NCBI GenBank assembly: GCA_013696915.1
Contig: JACCXR010000043.1
Span: forward strand, 1 to 6,104
From: Euzebyaceae bacterium
Lineage (GTDB): Bacteria > Actinomycetota > Nitriliruptoria > Euzebyales > Egibacteraceae
Direction of reading: 5' to 3'
Length of the DNA: 6,104 bases
The notes under the pieces: generated by a model
What the model was told of the DNA's origin: nothing
Database searches by the model: none
The model's input: only the letters and a program-made list of their open reading frames with translations
Translations under genes and position numbers: made by a program
Shown here: positions 1 through 5,999 of the stretch, one piece after another
Layout: the number at the start of each line of letters is the position of its first letter
Numbering within the stretch: position 1 is the first letter of the stretch

Positions 1-3000
1 CTCGACGCCACCGCACAGCGGCCGGCCGAGGCCGTCCTCGACCGTCTCGGCGCCATCGCCCGGCGCGACGGCCATGTCCGCGTCATCGTCGGGCTCCGCA
101 CCCGCTTCGTCCCCGAGGGCGCGCTGACGTCCGCGGCGGCCGCCGACCAGCGCCACCGACTCCGCGAGAGCGGACGGGCGCTCGCCAGCTCGCTGTCGGC
201 AGCCGGCGGGCGGGCCGTCCGCACGTTCCAGACCATCCCCTTCGTCGCCGCCGAGCTGCCCCCCGGCGGGATCGCCGCACTGGGCGCTTCCGACGTCGTC
301 GCCAGCGTCACCGAGGACGAGCCGCTGCCGGCGGCGGCGGTCCCCGTGGAGACCAGCCGGATCGTCCAGGCCCCGCAGCTGCACGACCTCGGCGTCGCCG
401 GAGCCGGCTGGTCGGTGGCCGTCCTCGACACCGGGGTCGCATCGTCGCACCCGTTCCTCGGCGGTCGCGTCGTCGCCGAGGCCTGCTTCTCACAGGACAG
501 CTGCCCCGGCGGCGGCCCCGAGGCCACCGGTCCCGGCGCGGCCGCGCCCTGCGGCTACGCGCCCACCGCGTGCGGCCACGGCACGCACGTCGCGGGCATC
601 GCCGCCGGCAGCGCCGCGAACGGTTCGGGCGTGGCCCGGGGAGCAGGCGTGGTGGCCGTCCAGGTCTTCTCACGGGTGAGCTCCCAGACCAGCTGCGGGG
701 GCGACGCGGTGTGCGCCCTGAGCTACACCAGCGACCAGATCGCCGGCCTGGAGTACGCGTACGCCAAGCGGGACGCCCACCGCATCGCCGCCGTCAACCT
801 GAGCCTGGGCGCCGGCCGGCACACCGGCTCCTGCGACGGCCGCAACCCGGCCTACACCGCCGCCGTGGCGAACCTCGCGTCCGTCGGGATCCCGACCGTC
901 GTGGCGGCGGGCAACGCCGGGTGGTCGGACGCCGTCAGCTTCCCCGCCTGCATCTCCGGCGCGGTGACGGTCACGTCGACCAGCGCCGGCGACCGACTGT
1001 CGGCGTTCTCGAACACCAGCCCGTCCGTCGACCTCGCCGCGCCGGGTGAGGCCGTTCTGTCTTCTGTGCCGGGCGGCGGGATGCAGGCCTTCCAGGGGAC
1101 GTCCATGGCGGCGCCGCACGTCGCCGGCGCATGGGCGCTGCTCCGCCAGCGCGAACCGACCGCACCGGTCGACGAACTCCTCGGCCGGCTCCGGACCTCC
1201 GGCGCACCGGTCACCGACCGCGACCCCGCCGCCCCGGCCCCCCTCGCCCGGCGCATCCGCATCCTCGTGGCCGCCGGCATCCCCGCCGCCAACGACCACT
1301 TCGCCGGCGCCCTGCCCGTCGGGGCGCTGTCCTACCGGAACAGCCAGAGCACCATCCTGGCGTCGGTCGAGGCCGGCGAGCCGCGGACCTGCGGCACCGC
1401 TGCGATGAACCGGACGGTCTGGTACCGCTACCGTCCGCCGACCACCCGGGACGTCACCGCCGACACCCGAGGCAGTTTCACCGCCGACACGGTGCTCGCC
1501 GTCTACCGCGGCGCGGCGCTCGACGACCTCCTGCTGGTGGCGTGCGACGACGACGCGGCCGGCAACCTCAAGTCCGCGGTGTCGTTCCAGGCGGTCGCGG
1601 GCCGGACCTACTATCTCCAGGTCGGCACGCACACGCAGACACCCGGGCTGGTCGGGCACGTCCACCTCAACCTGTCGGCCGGCGCGGACGAGCCACTGGC
1701 GGTGCGCACCGCCGGGACCGGCGCCGGCACCGTCACCAGCGGTGACGGGCGGATCGCGTGCGGGACGTCGTGCACGGCCGCGTACCGGCCCGGGGCGGTC
1801 GTGACGCTGTCGGCCGCCGCGGCGGCCAACTCGACGTTCCAGGGCTGGACAGGCGCGCCGGCGTGCGGCTCGACCGGCGCCTGCACCGTCACGATGGACC
1901 GCGCGCGCACCGTCACAGCGACGTTCGGGCCCCGGTACCGCCGGCTGGACGTCGCGCTCAGCGGGCCGGGCGCCGGGACGGTCACGAGCGCACCGGACGG
2001 CGTCGACTGCGGGACGACGTGCTCCGCGAGCATGCGGTACGGCAGGACCGTCACGTTGACGGCCACGGCGGGGGCGGGATCGGTCTTCACCGGCTGGGAC
2101 GGCGCCTGCACCGGCACGGGGCCGTGCCGGCTGGACATGACCTCGCCGACCACCGTGACGGCGCGCTTCGCGATCGCCAGCCACCGCGTCACCGTCGAGC
2201 GGACCGGCCCCGGCACCGGCACGGTCGCGAGCACCCCCGGAGGAATCGCGTGCGGAGCGGCGTGCGACGCCGCCTACACCGAGGGCACGACCGTGACCTT
2301 CACGGCCTCGGCCGCAGCCGGCTCGACGTTCGACGGCTGGGACGCCCCCGGCTGCTCCGGCACGGCGCCGTGCACGCTGGCGGTCCGAGCGGCGCTCACC
2401 GTGCGCGCGGCGTTCGGGCTGGCGCCCCCGGCCCCGCCGTCGGTGTCGCCGGCTCCCTCCGAGACGCCGTCCTCGCCCGCTCCCTCGGAGACGCCGGTGC
2501 CCTCTCCCGACCCGCCGGCCACCCCCGTTCCCGACGCGCCGCTGACCGGTGCGGGCCGGGGCTTCCCCGCCGACCCGCAGGTCTCGGGGCGGATCGACCG
2601 CGCCGACCCCGCCGCGGCCGCCGTCGCGATCTCGCGGGTGCGCTTCGACGACGCCGCCTCCGCCGGCCGGCACGCCGCCCACGTGGTCCTCTCGCGCGAC
2701 GACACCTTCCCCGACTCGCTCGCCGGCGCGCCGCTCACTGGCGACGGACCCCTGCTGCTCACGCCCACGGACTCCCTGGCGCCGGGCACGGCGGCCGAGA
2801 TCGCGCGGGTGCTGCCGGCCGCGGGCACCGTGTACCTGCTGGGCGGTCCGGCCGCCATCGCGCCGGCGGTCGAGGATCAGCTGCGGTCCGCCGGCTACAC
2901 GGTCATACGCCTGGCCGGTCCCTCCCGGGTCGAGACGGCCCTGCGGGTGGCCGACGCCGTCCGCGCCCGCCACCCGGCGGGGCGGGAGGTCGCCGTCGCC

Positions 3001-3558
3001 CGGGCCTACGGCGCACCGGGCAACCCGAGCTCCGGCTGGGCGGACTCGGTGACCGGCGGCGGCTTCGGCGCCAGGGCGGGCATGCCGATCGTGCTCACGC
3101 CGTCCGGTGCTCTGCACCCGGCCGTCGCCGAATGGCTCCGCCAGGCCGACCCCGACCGGACCCTGCTACTCGGCGGCACCGTGGCCCTGTCGACGACCGT
3201 CGAGGCGTCGCTGCCGGGGTCGGTGCGGGTCAGCGGGCCCGAACGGACCGCGACGGCCGCCGCGATCGCCACCGACCTGTGGCAGACACCGACGACCGGG
3301 CCGCGTTCGTTCGTCGTCGTCAACGGGGGCCATGACAGCGGCTGGGCGTTCGGGCTGGCCGCCGCCGGCCTGTCGGCGGACAGCGCCGCGCCGATCGTGC
3401 TCATCGACTCCGGGGTGCCGCCGGCCACCGCGGCACTCGTCGGCAGCTGCGGCCCCGCCGAGGTCAACCTGCTGGTGGTCGGCGACCCCAGCGTCGTCGC
3501 GGAGTCGACGCGAGCGCGTCTGGACGAGCTCGACGGCGCCGCCTGCGGGGCGGGTTGA
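1..3558 (+). CDS. Secreted cell-wall-anchored subtilisin-like (S8) serine protease, 5'-truncated
   Basis: The frame is open from base 1 to a TGA at 3556-3558 (1185 residues seen; numbering is from base 1), so the start codon and any signal peptide lie upstream. The GTG at 346 would cut off the propeptide and is not the start. Residues ~25-108 resemble an inhibitor I9 propeptide, the intramolecular chaperone of subtilases. The S8 domain (~130-405) carries the full catalytic set: Asp143 (VAVLDTGV), His193 (HGTHVAGI), oxyanion Asn305 (AAGNAG) and Ser368 (GTSMAAPH). Then come a PPC-like beta domain (~431-559), three InlB-B-like repeats (~566-806), a Pro/Ser/Thr linker (~807-863) and about three CWB2 modules (~864-1178). 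All 24 visible cysteines lie in extracellular-type domains, which fits oxidative export. Inferred role: an autoprocessed endopeptidase held non-covalently on the cell wall. Substrate unknown. Fold and catalytic class are very secure; localisation is inferred from the modules. Confidence 0.95.
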   Translation, partial: LDATAQRPAEAVLDRLGAIARRDGHVRVIVGLRTRFVPEGALTSAAAADQRHRLRESGRALASSLSAAGGRAVRTFQTIPFVAAELPPGGIAALGASDVVASVTEDEPLPAAAVPVETSRIVQAPQLHDLGVAGAGWSVAVLDTGVASSHPFLGGRVVAEACFSQDSCPGGGPEATGPGAAAPCGYAPTACGHGTHVAGIAAGSAANGSGVARGAGVVAVQVFSRVSSQTSCGGDAVCALSYTSDQIAGLEYAYAKRDAHRIAAVNLSLGAGRHTGSCDGRNPAYTAAVANLASVGIPTVVAAGNAGWSDAVSFPACISGAVTVTSTSAGDRLSAFSNTSPSVDLAAPGEAVLSSVPGGGMQAFQGTSMAAPHVAGAWALLRQREPTAPVDELLGRLRTSGAPVTDRDPAAPAPLARRIRILVAAGIPAANDHFAGALPVGALSYRNSQSTILASVEAGEPRTCGTAAMNRTVWYRYRPPTTRDVTADTRGSFTADTVLAVYRGAALDDLLLVACDDDAAGNLKSAVSFQAVAGRTYYLQVGTHTQTPGLVGHVHLNLSAGADEPLAVRTAGTGAGTVTSGDGRIACGTSCTAAYRPGAVVTLSAAAAANSTFQGWTGAPACGSTGACTVTMDRARTVTATFGPRYRRLDVALSGPGAGTVTSAPDGVDCGTTCSASMRYGRTVTLTATAGAGSVFTGWDGACTGTGPCRLDMTSPTTVTARFAIASHRVTVERTGPGTGTVASTPGGIACGAACDAAYTEGTTVTFTASAAAGSTFDGWDAPGCSGTAPCTLAVRAALTVRAAFGLAPPAPPSVSPAPSETPSSPAPSETPVPSPDPPATPVPDAPLTGAGRGFPADPQVSGRIDRADPAAAAVAISRVRFDDAASAGRHAAHVVLSRDDTFPDSLAGAPLTGDGPLLLTPTDSLAPGTAAEIARVLPAAGTVYLLGGPAAIAPAVEDQLRSAGYTVIRLAGPSRVETALRVADAVRARHPAGREVAVARAYGAPGNPSSGWADSVTGGGFGARAGMPIVLTPSGALHPAVAEWLRQADPDRTLLLGGTVALSTTVEASLPGSVRVSGPERTATAAAIATDLWQTPTTGPRSFVVVNGGHDSGWAFGLAAAGLSADSAAPIVLIDSGVPPATAALVGSCGPAEVNLLVVGDPSVVAESTRARLDELDGAACGAG
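1291..1677 (+). other. PPC-like beta-sandwich domain of the protease
   Basis: This is a protein-domain annotation within the protease (residues ~431-559). It begins with the NDHFAGA phrase typical of bacterial pre-peptidase C-terminal (PPC) and related domains. It continues with WYRYRPP, a segment of TVLAVYRG type, a VACDDDAAG turn and a TYYLQVGTH strand near the end. That order (ND.F opening, 'vWY.y' strand, 'D..LavY', 'C.DD', 'tYYiqV') is the usual pattern of PPC-like modules in secreted peptidases. Such domains are usually accessory and are sometimes removed during maturation. Two cysteines (TCG and VACDD) may pair. The assignment rests on motif order only. Confidence 0.65.
1696..2418 (+). 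repeat. Three tandem InlB B-repeat-like modules with four cysteines each
   Basis: Three consecutive protein modules of 78-80 residues lie at 1696-1929, 1936-2172 and 2179-2418. Each follows the same order: a GxGTVTS-type opening strand, a 'CG..C' pair, a 'Y..G..VTL.A' strand, 'S.F.GW', a second 'C....C' pair, then 'TV.A.F(G/A)'. This matches the divergent InlB B-repeat family of beta-rich extracellular stalk modules. The copies differ a lot at DNA level, so the duplication is old. Each copy keeps four cysteines (IACGTSC/ACGSTGAC, VDCGTTC/ACTGTGPC, IACGAAC/GCSGTAPC), which suggests disulfide staples. The likely job is a spacer or binding stalk between the catalytic domain and the wall anchor. 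Confidence 0.8.
2419..2589 (+). other. Pro/Ser/Thr-rich linker of the protease
   Basis: Residues ~807-863 form a low-complexity stretch dominated by Pro, Ser, Thr and Ala, with the phrase PAPSETP occurring twice (codons around 2449-2469 and 2476-2497). It sits between the beta-repeat stalk and the CWB2 modules. Such segments are usually extended and flexible, span the wall, and may be O-glycosylated in actinobacteria; here both points are inference. No catalytic motif is visible in it. Confidence 0.75.
2590..3534 (+). repeat. Cell-wall-binding repeat 2 (CWB2) modules, about three
   Basis: The C-terminal part of the protease is built from about three ~95-107-residue modules (2590-2883, 2896-3216, 3217-3534). 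The first is canonical: VVLSRDDTFPDSLAGAPL, then PLLLTP, then VYLLGGPAAI, followed by IRLAGPSRVETALRVADAV, the usual lead-in to the next module. The second keeps WADSVTGGGFGA, PIVLTPSG and LLLGGTVALS. The third keeps SGPERTATAAAIA, VVVNGGHDSGWAFGLAAAGL, PIVLIDSG and LLVVGDPSVV. In known CWB2 proteins, sets of three modules bind anionic secondary cell-wall polymers non-covalently. This predicts surface retention of the protease. Modules 2 and 3 drift from consensus: SGWAD and SGWAF replace the usual 'fpDAL', and the last module has VVGD in place of 'lGG'. Confidence 0.9.
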
Positions 3559-3612
3559 CGGCGGCGGTGGGCACCGGCCGGGCGGCGGCCCCGCCCGCCG
3601 CGCGCGGCGGCG
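3559..3612. terminator. Possible GC hairpin between convergent genes
   Basis: The 54 bases between the protease stop and the topoisomerase stop are almost pure G/C. They contain a 6-bp inverted repeat, CGGGCG (3579-3584) and CGCCCG (3592-3597), with a 7-nt loop. A convergent-gene terminator would be expected here. However, no T tract follows on either strand, and in such GC-rich DNA a 6-bp stem easily arises by chance. The call is weak. Confidence 0.25.
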
Positions 3613-4671
3613 TCAGGCAGCCGGCACGCGTTCGAGGGCGTCCGACTCGCGGTTCATGCGAAGCAGGTCGAGCACGGCCTGTTCGATCGGGCCCTGCGTG
3701 GACGGCTCGCCGAAGCCCTTGCCCTCCCCCAGCGCGTCCAGCGCACCGGAGATCGTCCACCCGGAGCGGTACCGGTCGAACACCCGCGGGTCGATGTAGG
3801 ACTTGCGCGACACGGCCGGCGTGTTGCCGAGGTAGTGCGCGACCTCCGACACCGCGCGACTGATCGCCCGCTTGCGACCGGACTCGGAGCGGGCGACGGT
3901 GCCCGAGACGGCGAGGGCCACGGAGGCCAGGACGGTGGCGTTCCAGGTGCGGAAGTCCTTGGCCGAGAAGTGCTCGCCACTGACCGCCTTGATGAAGTCG
4001 TTGACGTCGCGCGCGGTGACGTCGACCCACCGGCGGCCGACCTTGTGGGCGAGCAGCTCCTCGCCGCCTCCTCGGCGGCGCTTGAGGGCGGCGACGACCG
4101 CGCGGGCGTCGGTGTCGACGATGGAGTGGAGCCGCTCTTTCCCGCTTTTGGCGACGTAGTCGAAGGTGATCACCTCCCCCTCGATCGTCACGTGCCGCTT
4201 CAGCATCGTGGTGATGCCGTAGGAGCCGTTCTCCTCCGCGTAGGCCTCACCGCCGATGCGGAAGAAGCCGAGGTCGATCAGCCGTGTGGCGCAGGCGAGC
4301 ACCCGGTCCCGCTCCAGCCCGTCGCCGTCCAGCGCTGCGGCGCACACGGCGCGAAGGTCCGGCAACGTCCGCGCGAAGGCGAGCATGCGGTCGAACTTCT
4401 CGGCGTCGCGACGGGTGCGCCACTGCTCGTGGTACAGATACTGCCGGCGGCCGCGGTCGTCGACCCCGACGGCCTGCAGGTGGCCGTTGGACTGCGGGCA
4501 GATCCACACGGCCGTCCAGGCCGGCGGGATGACCAGCGATCGGATCCGGTCCAGCGTCTCGGGGTCGCGGACGCGCTCGCCGCTGCGGCTGTCGAGGTAG
4601 GCGAACCCCCGCCCCTGCTTCCGGCGCGTGTATCCCGGCCCGGAGCAGTCGGCACGACGAAGACGCGGCAT
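3613..4671 (-). CDS. DNA topoisomerase IB (eukaryotic/poxvirus-like bacterial type)
   Basis: This 352-residue enzyme nicks one DNA strand through a 3'-phosphotyrosine, lets the helix swivel and reseals it, relaxing supercoils without ATP or metal. The N-terminal beta domain (~1-85) opens MPRLRRADCSGPGYTRR and contains SLVIPPAW and VWICP. The catalytic domain shows all five active-site positions: Arg138 (GFFRIGGEAY), Lys175 (DYVAKSGKER), Arg241 (KDFRTWNAT), Asn283 (LGNTPAV) and Tyr292 (SRKSYIDPRV). Asn replaces the His of vaccinia topoisomerase, as in the Deinococcus radiodurans enzyme (R137, K174, R239, N280, Y289), which has nearly the same length and spacing. The ATG at 4671 gives the normal family N-terminus. 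No strong Shine-Dalgarno sequence precedes it; a leaderless promoter is proposed separately. It diverges from the YihY gene and converges on the protease gene. Bacterial TopIB is usually a non-essential supplement to gyrase and TopA. Confidence 0.96.
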   Translation of the reverse strand: MPRLRRADCSGPGYTRRKQGRGFAYLDSRSGERVRDPETLDRIRSLVIPPAWTAVWICPQSNGHLQAVGVDDRGRRQYLYHEQWRTRRDAEKFDRMLAFARTLPDLRAVCAAALDGDGLERDRVLACATRLIDLGFFRIGGEAYAEENGSYGITTMLKRHVTIEGEVITFDYVAKSGKERLHSIVDTDARAVVAALKRRRGGGEELLAHKVGRRWVDVTARDVNDFIKAVSGEHFSAKDFRTWNATVLASVALAVSGTVARSESGRKRAISRAVSEVAHYLGNTPAVSRKSYIDPRVFDRYRSGWTISGALDALGEGKGFGEPSTQGPIEQAVLDLLRMNRESDALERVPAA

Positions 4672-4706
4672 GGACCCAAGATGTCGCCACCCGCCGGCCG
4701 GCTCAA
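4672..4706 (-). promoter_or_regulatory. Candidate leaderless promoter for topoisomerase IB
   Basis: Reading the minus strand, TTGAGC (4701-4706; 4 of 6 to TTGACA) is followed after exactly 17 nt by CATCTT (4678-4683; shares A2, T3 and T6 with TATAAT). Only 6 nt (GGGTCC) separate the -10 element from the ATG. Initiation about 7 nt past the -10 would fall on the A of the start codon, giving a leaderless mRNA, a common arrangement in actinobacteria. The lack of a good Shine-Dalgarno sequence agrees. A 10-bp palindrome, GCCGGCCGGC (4693-4702), sits in the spacer and touches the -35 element. It could be an operator but may be only a GC-bias coincidence. Confidence 0.42.
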
Positions 4707-4776
4707 CCCTCGACGACCCGTACCCGTTCGCCGCAAGTGCCGCGCGTAGCCCGCCGGTGTGTCCCGCGGCGACGGC

Positions 4777-4793
4777 GAGGAGAGAACGGGAGG
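4777..4793 (+). promoter_or_regulatory. Purine-rich ribosome binding site deciding the YihY start
   Basis: A purine-rich run just before the ATG at 4794 contains GAGGAG (4777-4782, 11 nt from the start) and GGGAGG, which abuts the ATG. This supports ATG 4794 over the in-frame upstream start at 4737. That upstream start would add 19 mostly Arg-rich residues unlike a membrane-protein N-terminus. I see no convincing -10/-35 pair for this gene in the remaining intergenic bases (4707-4776). Confidence 0.6.
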
Positions 4794-5660
4794 ATGGACA
4801 TTCCCCGGGACGCCCGCCAGTGGCGTCTGATCGACCTGCTGGAGCGCTACCTGCCTGGCCCCACGGCGCACCTGGTGTCGTGGGCCAGAAGCGACGAATC
4901 GCTGTCGACGGCCGCCAGCCTCGCCTTCTTCGCCCTCGTTTCCCTGCCGCCCACCGCGTTGATCGGCTTCTGGGCCGCGGGGCTCATGGCCGGCGACGAG
5001 CGCATCAGCCAGCTCGGGGAGCAGTTGGCGGCGCTGGCGCCGGCCGAGATGGGGGCCGACGGCATGCTGCTCCAGCTCGTCGAGGTCGCGGCCACGCTGG
5101 GATGGACGTCGGTCCTCGCGGCCCTGTGGCCGGCGACGGCGTACGGGGCGGGCCTGGCGCGGGCCTTCGACCGCCTCACGCCGACCGGGCGGCGCCGCAT
5201 GGACGGCTTGCGGGGGCGCGTGCTCGTCGTGGTCCTCATCGCCCTGCTGCCGCTGCTCATCCTCGGCGCGCTGCTCGTCGTCCTGTTCCTACCGCAGTTG
5301 CTGGGCGAGCAGGTGGTCGTCCGTGTGCTCGGGCTTGCGTTGGCCGGGCTGATCGCCGTCGCGGCCCTCACGGCGATCCTGGCCCTCCTGTACGGCCTGT
5401 TCTCCCCCGCCGACGTCGGCGTCGGCGCGGCGTTCCGCGGCGCTGGCTGGGCCGCGGGCGCGATCACCGTGGTCTCGATCGGCTATGTCGTCTACCTGCG
5501 TCTGGGGGCCGACTTCGAGGAGCGGTACGGCTCGAGCGCCTTCGCTGCGGTCATCCTGCTCGGCCTGTGGCTCTACCTCGCCAACGGCGCGCTGATCGTC
5601 GGCTACAAGACCGCCCTCCTGCGGGCGGGTGTGCAGACGTGGCGGGGTGAGCAGGACTAG
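4794..5660 (+). CDS. YihY/virulence factor BrkB family integral membrane protein
   Basis: A 288-residue polytopic membrane protein, the usual length for the YihY/BrkB family (once mislabelled ribonuclease BN). Its transport or other function is not established. Family landmarks are present: the first helix AASLAFFALVSLPPTAL (~40-56), the cytoplasmic basic segment FDRLTPTGRRRMDGLRGR (~125-142), the helix-end LLYGLFSPADV followed by AAFRGAGWAAGA (~198-223), and YGSSAFAAVILLGLWLYL (~245-262). About six hydrophobic segments lie near residues 39-67, 97-120, 143-170, 174-203, 217-236 and 248-272. The N-terminus (~1-35) is amphipathic and probably cytoplasmic. The family often ends the last helix with a G-A-E-type motif; here that position reads GYKTAL, so the acidic residue is missing. 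The start is set by the purine-rich stretch before ATG 4794. It is divergent from the topoisomerase and converges with the DUF2277 gene 15 nt away. Confidence 0.9.
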   Translation: MDIPRDARQWRLIDLLERYLPGPTAHLVSWARSDESLSTAASLAFFALVSLPPTALIGFWAAGLMAGDERISQLGEQLAALAPAEMGADGMLLQLVEVAATLGWTSVLAALWPATAYGAGLARAFDRLTPTGRRRMDGLRGRVLVVVLIALLPLLILGALLVVLFLPQLLGEQVVVRVLGLALAGLIAVAALTAILALLYGLFSPADVGVGAAFRGAGWAAGAITVVSIGYVVYLRLGADFEERYGSSAFAAVILLGLWLYLANGALIVGYKTALLRAGVQTWRGEQD

Positions 5661-5677
5661 GGCCGGCGCACCGGCCT
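5660..5677. terminator. Hairpin filling the gap between convergent stop codons
   Basis: The sequence GGCCGG-CGCA-CCGGCC (5661-5676) is a perfect 6-bp GC stem with a 4-nt loop. It occupies the whole gap between the YihY TAG (5658-5660) and the opposite-strand TAG of the DUF2277 gene (5676-5678). A G-U pair at 5660/5677 could extend it, and the flanking TA bases also match if one G is bulged. Being symmetric, it would form in either transcript and is well placed as a shared terminator or 3'-end stabiliser. There is no U tract, so classic intrinsic termination is uncertain. Confidence 0.45.
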
Positions 5678-5924
5678 ACGAGGTCGCCCGGAGGCGCTGA
5701 ACCGGCACGGGACGCTTCGATCCGGGAGCCGCGACGAGCCCGTCGAGCAGCCGCCGGGTGGCCGCGGCCACCTCGTCGACGGCGGCCTCGAACACCGCCG
5801 CATTGGTCTTCGACGGGCTCCGGTAGCCGCTGATCTTGCGGACGTACTGGAGCGCGGCCTCGCGGATCTCGGCGTCGGTGGCGGGCGGGTCGGCCCCCCG
5901 CAGGATCTGGATGCTCCGGCACAT
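5676..5924 (-). CDS. DUF2277 family small protein
   Basis: An 82-residue protein of unknown function. It matches the DUF2277 pattern throughout: the N-terminal MCRSIQILRG, the acidic 'PPATDAEIREAALQYVRKISG' type helix (~13-33), the basic YRSPSKTN turn (~34-41), then a long helix with FEAAVDEVAAATRRLL (~45-60) and a short basic tail. There is no signal peptide or membrane segment, so it is probably cytosolic. Family members nearly always begin MCRSI, so I use ATG 5924 and not the in-frame GTG at 5942, which would add six residues. The GTG has GGAAGG only 2 nt upstream, and that motif is ~20 nt from the ATG, so neither start has a well-spaced Shine-Dalgarno sequence. The conserved CRS near the start might bind metal or be redox active; that is speculation. 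It converges on the YihY gene and appears to be a single-gene unit. Confidence 0.88.
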   Translation of the reverse strand: MCRSIQILRGADPPATDAEIREAALQYVRKISGYRSPSKTNAAVFEAAVDEVAAATRRLLDGLVAAPGSKRPVPVQRLRATS

Positions 5925-5936
5925 GCCGGTACCGTA
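5925..5936 (-). promoter_or_regulatory. Candidate -10 element for leaderless DUF2277 transcript
   Basis: On the minus strand TACGGT (5931-5936) fits the actinobacterial TANNNT -10 pattern and ends 6 nt before ATG 5924, so transcription would begin at about the start codon. No convincing -35 is seen 16-19 nt upstream (the bases there read CGCGAC or CCGCGA). Lack of a usable Shine-Dalgarno sequence fits a leaderless message, but the hexamer is short enough to occur by chance. Confidence 0.33.
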
Positions 5937-5999
5937 GCGCACCGCCTTCCGCGGTCGCGGCGTCCGCGAGGTCGTTGGCCGTCAGGCCCCTCGCCCCGT
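5937..5999. other. GC-rich non-coding stretch upstream of DUF2277
   Basis: These ~60 bases have the composition of the rest of the window. I find no gene, RNA or clear motif in them apart from the GGAAGG (minus strand, 5945-5950) noted for the DUF2277 start. The adjoining sequence beyond 6000 cannot be trusted, so any upstream gene is not visible. Confidence 0.5.

Noticed and set aside
346..348. GTG as the protease start codon
   Set aside because: The frame stays open upstream to base 1 and encodes an I9-like propeptide, so the real start is outside the window.
670..3117. An 815-codon open frame antisense to the protease gene
   Set aside because: Its translation is Arg/Gly/Ala-rich with no domain. 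It mirrors the GC codon bias of the true gene on the other strand, which carries full catalytic motifs.
1758..3335. A 525-codon open frame on the plus strand overlapping the protease in another frame
   Set aside because: Low-complexity Arg/Gly/Pro composition with no family features; a GC-bias shadow of the real frame.
3835..4749. A 304-codon plus-strand frame antisense to topoisomerase IB
   Set aside because: The minus-strand frame encodes a fully recognisable enzyme; the antisense translation has no recognisable domain.
4628..5650. A 340-codon plus-strand frame overlapping the YihY gene
   Set aside because: Arg/Gly/Pro-rich with no membrane segments. The +1 shifted frame gives the conserved YihY protein with an SD.
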